DNA of 64,000 nt from JALOKP01 sp963800865. Lineage in GTDB: Bacteria; Acidobacteriota; Polarisedimenticolia; J045. The stretch lies in assembly GCA_963800865.1 (NCBI GenBank), contig CAWDCL010000004.1:2294001-2358000 (forward strand), given 5' to 3'. Made by a program: the position numbers and the translations under genes. The notes under the pieces are model-generated. The model did not search any database. It was not told where the DNA came from and was given only the letters and a program-made list of their open reading frames with translations. Shown piece after piece: positions 62,137-64,000 of the stretch. Positions within the stretch are counted from its first letter, which is position 1; every line of letters begins with the position of its first letter.

Positions 62137-62559
62137 TCATGCGCACGTCTCCAGGGCCGCGAAGAAGTAGCCTGTTTCGAAGGCCGCCGTCTCGACGGCA
62201 TCCGACCCATGAAACCCATTCGCCTGAATACTCGCCCCGAACCGCCTCCGCAGCGTCCCTTCCTCCGCCTTGCCGGGATCGGTCGCGCCGAGCAGACGGC
62301 GCCAGGTCGCGATCGCGTCCGGACCTTCGAGGACGATCGCCACGATGGGCCCCTCGCTCATGAAGGCCGTGAGGTCGGCGAAGAACGGGCGGGCCCTGTG
62401 GACGGCATAGAACCCCTCGGCCTGGGCCCGGGTCAGGTGGAGGCGCTTGATCGCGATCGGGGTCAATCCCGCCTCTTCGGCGGCTCGGATCGCCTCGCCC
62501 ACGACACCCTTGCGGGTGGCGTCGGGCTTGACGATCGCCAGCGTTCTCTCGATGGCCAT
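62137..62559 (-). CDS. ndk: Nucleoside-diphosphate kinase
   Basis: Ndk equalises nucleoside triphosphate pools by transferring phosphate through a phospho-histidine. The 140-residue protein has RTLAIVKPDATRKGVVGEAI at its start, FYAVHRARPFF, ATWRRLLGATDP and the active-site His in IQANGFHGSDAVE. The final residues ETCA and the stop codon lie in the right terminal repeat of the neighbouring insertion sequence, so the native C-terminus has been replaced by a short tail, which leaves the catalytic core whole. ATG 62559. It follows sucD on the minus strand after a hairpin. Confidence 0.96.
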   Translation of the reverse strand: MAIERTLAIVKPDATRKGVVGEAIRAAEEAGLTPIAIKRLHLTRAQAEGFYAVHRARPFFADLTAFMSEGPIVAIVLEGPDAIATWRRLLGATDPGKAEEGTLRRRFGASIQANGFHGSDAVETAAFETGYFFAALETCA

Positions 62560-62580
62560 CGGCGTCTTTCCTTCCGCATT

Positions 62581-62617
62581 GCCGCGCCGCCCTTTCGGGC
62601 GGCGCGGCCGAATTGTA
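62581..62617 (-). promoter_or_regulatory. Hairpin and -10 box upstream of ndk
   Basis: On the minus strand a -10-like TACAAT (62612-62617) precedes a perfect 12-bp stem GCCGCGCCGCCC with a GAAA tetraloop (62581-62608), just upstream of ndk. The stem lacks a U-tract, so it may be a 5' leader structure of ndk or a sucD 3' end rather than a terminator. The -35 is not clear. Confidence 0.55.
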
Positions 62618-62693
62618 AGTGGCTTCCAGTCAGCAGCTTAACAAGGGACGATCGCTTGTCGTACGGCGTCTCGCGTGTTCGCTGTCCCGGCCG

Positions 62694-63572
62694 TCAGGCC
62701 CGCCCGAGCAGGCGCGCGACGGTGACTCCGATCTCGGCCGGCGAGTCGACGACGGCGATTCCGGCGGCGCGCAGCGCCGCCTTCTTTTCGGTCGCGGTCC
62801 CCTTCCCTCCGCTGATGATCGCACCGGCGTGGCCCATCCGGCGGCCCGGAGGAGCCGTCGCACCGGCGATGAAGGCCACCACCGGCTTCGACATGTGGGA
62901 CTGGATCCAGGCTGCCGCCTCTTCCTCGGCCGTCCCGCCGATCTCGCCGATCAGGACCAGCGCCTCGGTCTGCACGTCGGCCTCGTAGAGCGGGAGCAGC
63001 GAGGTGAACGGCGAGCCGATGATCGGGTCGCCACCGATGCCGATCGCGGTGCTCTGGCCGAGGCCGATCTTCGTCAGCTGGTCCACCGCCTCGTAGGTCA
63101 GCGTACCGGAGCGCGAGAGCACCCCGACGGTGCCGGGGGAGAAGATCGACGCCGGCATGATCCCGATCTTGCACCGCCCGGGAGTGATGATGCCCGGGCA
63201 GTTCGGCCCGATCAGCCGGGTCCGGCCCGACTCGCCGATCGCGTTCTTGACGCGCAGCATGTCGAGAACCGGGATCCCCTCCGTGATCGCGACGACCAGC
63301 GGCACGCCGGCGTCGACCGATTCGAGGATCGCGTCGGCCGCGAACGCCTGGGGGACGAAGATCGCCGACGCGTTCGCGCCGGTCGCCTTGACCGCCTCCG
63401 CGACGGTATCGAAGACCGGGATCCCCTCGTGCCTGGTTCCCCCCTTCCCGGGGGTCACGCCGGCGACGACACGGGTTCCCGCCTCGACCATCTGCCGGGT
63501 GTGGAACGACCCCTCTCCGCCGGTCATCCCCTGCACGACGACCCGCGTGGCCGCATCGACGAGGATGCTCAT
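62694..63572 (-). CDS. sucD: Succinyl-CoA ligase, alpha subunit
   Basis: SucD with SucC interconverts succinyl-CoA and succinate while making ATP or GTP in the TCA cycle. The 292-residue protein shows the CoA-binding Rossmann start VVVQGMTGGEGSFHTRQM, VTPGKGGTRHEGIPVF, PNCPGIITPG and the phospho-His region MGHAGAIISGGKGTA. The final residues ARLLGRA are typical of the C-terminus. Its start overlaps the sucC stop by 4 bases (ATGA), so both subunits are made from one transcript. Confidence 0.97.
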   Translation of the reverse strand: MSILVDAATRVVVQGMTGGEGSFHTRQMVEAGTRVVAGVTPGKGGTRHEGIPVFDTVAEAVKATGANASAIFVPQAFAADAILESVDAGVPLVVAITEGIPVLDMLRVKNAIGESGRTRLIGPNCPGIITPGRCKIGIMPASIFSPGTVGVLSRSGTLTYEAVDQLTKIGLGQSTAIGIGGDPIIGSPFTSLLPLYEADVQTEALVLIGEIGGTAEEEAAAWIQSHMSKPVVAFIAGATAPPGRRMGHAGAIISGGKGTATEKKAALRAAGIAVVDSPAEIGVTVARLLGRA

Positions 63573-64000
63573 GCCGCACCTCCCACCGCCGCCACGACCT
63601 TGCGCGCGGCTTCGTCCAGCGTCTCGGCCACCGTCAGCTTCAGCCCGGAGGCCTCGAGCAGCTGGCGGGCCTCCCGCGCGTTCGTCCCCTGCAGCCGGAC
63701 CACGAGCGGAACCCCGATGTGGACTTCATTGGCCGCCGCGATGATCCCCTCGGCCACCCGGTCGCAGCGCACGATCCCGCCGAAGATGTTGACCAGCACC
63801 GCCTTGACGTCCTCGTCGCGCATCAGGATGCCGAACGCGTTGGAGACGGTTTCCTTGCTGGCGCCGCCGCCGACGTCCAGGAAATTGGCAGGCTTGCCTC
63901 CCGCGAGCTGGATGATGTCCATCGTGGACATCGCGAGGCCGGCGCCGTTGACCATGCAGCCGACCTGTCCGCCGTCGAGCTTGATGTAGTTGAGGTCGCT
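63569..64000 (-). CDS. sucC: Succinyl-CoA ligase, beta subunit (5'-truncated)
   Basis: The C-terminal 143 residues of SucC: LNYIKLDGGQVGCMVNGAGLAMSTMD, NFLDVGGGASKETVSNAFGIL, VLVNIFGGIVRCDRVAEGII and VVRLQGTNAREARQLLEASGL. The frame is open to the end of the window, so the ATP-grasp N-terminus lies beyond base 64000. Its stop overlaps the start of sucD. Confidence 0.96.
   Translation of the reverse strand, partial: SDLNYIKLDGGQVGCMVNGAGLAMSTMDIIQLAGGKPANFLDVGGGASKETVSNAFGILMRDEDVKAVLVNIFGGIVRCDRVAEGIIAAANEVHIGVPLVVRLQGTNAREARQLLEASGLKLTVAETLDEAARKVVAAVGGAA

Larger units (their letters stand above)
60754..62150. mobile_element. Insertion sequence with matching terminal inverted repeats
   Basis: A 1397-bp element holding one transposase gene. 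The left end (60754-60775) and the complement of the right end (62129-62150) agree at 19 of 22 positions: both start AGACGTGCGC and share GAAACAGC. I see no target-site duplication outside the ends, so the insertion is old or was rearranged. The right end forms the last codons and the stop of ndk; the left end lies 4 bases beyond the S8 terminator. Confidence 0.72.

Overview
This is a very GC-rich bacterial chromosome segment (roughly 70% G+C by eye) with tightly packed, often ATGA/GTGA-overlapping genes and frequent GTG, TTG and possibly CTG starts. The gene mix suggests an Acidobacteriota-like soil or sediment bacterium: a DUF4388 receiver protein, PilZ and NtrC regulators, a bactofilin, a very large secreted S8 peptidase, and an MXAN_6640-like secreted protein. 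This placement is inference from gene content; there is no rRNA in the window. The diderm reading rests on the EnvC-like protein and the lipoprotein enzymes.

Layout. 0-9.5 kb: end of an M17 aminopeptidase, an SDR epimerase, a steroid-reductase-like membrane protein, an EamA transporter, small membrane proteins, recG, a receiver-DUF4388 protein, a HAD hydrolase and trxB. 9.5-10.4 kb: an unusual island bounded by two inverted long hairpins around a small lower-GC membrane-protein gene. 10.4-19.5 kb: an EnvC-like protein and a membrane phosphodiesterase, an rRNA/tRNA methyltransferase, a histidine kinase and PilZ receiver pair that both lack the phosphotransfer residue, tRNA-Gly(CCC), a 106-bp palindrome and an NtrC-type regulator. 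19.6-28.8 kb: bactofilin, cysteine desulfurase and ileS on the minus strand, diverging from lspA-lgt-rluA-type-DUF2520-secreted protein on the plus strand. 28.9-36.1 kb: a SprT/WLM-like peptidase, a kinase-receiver-glgC operon, a proline/glutamate-semialdehyde dehydrogenase and an aminotransferase. 36.1-36.6 kb: a second inverted pair of the same hairpins. 36.6-39.3 kb: two glycosyltransferases and a hypothetical gene. 39.3-46.7 kb: a chalcone-isomerase-like secreted protein, a RodZ-like protein, a PP2C phosphatase, a degenerate secreted metalloprotease-like protein and argS. 46.8-51.1 kb: a pseudo-hydrolase and an oligopeptide-type ABC importer without ATPases. 51.1-64 kb: larE, the giant S8 peptidase, one intact insertion sequence, ndk and sucDC (sucC is cut by the window end).

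The most unusual signal is a family of four long hairpins at 9.5, 10.3, 36.2 and 36.5 kb. Each starts 5-25 bases after the stop codon of a gene transcribed towards it, and reads the same 15-base loop on that gene's strand. The outer stem sequence differs at every locus, yet still pairs perfectly or with a single mismatch. This is compensatory variation expected of a structure under selection, or of a mobile palindrome that re-forms its own arms.

Four genes carry what look like single indels (DUF2752 gene, aminotransferase, peptide-binding lipoprotein, S8 peptidase). In each case the correct reading resumes in another frame. This many in one window points first to assembly error, and they should be checked before being called pseudogenes.
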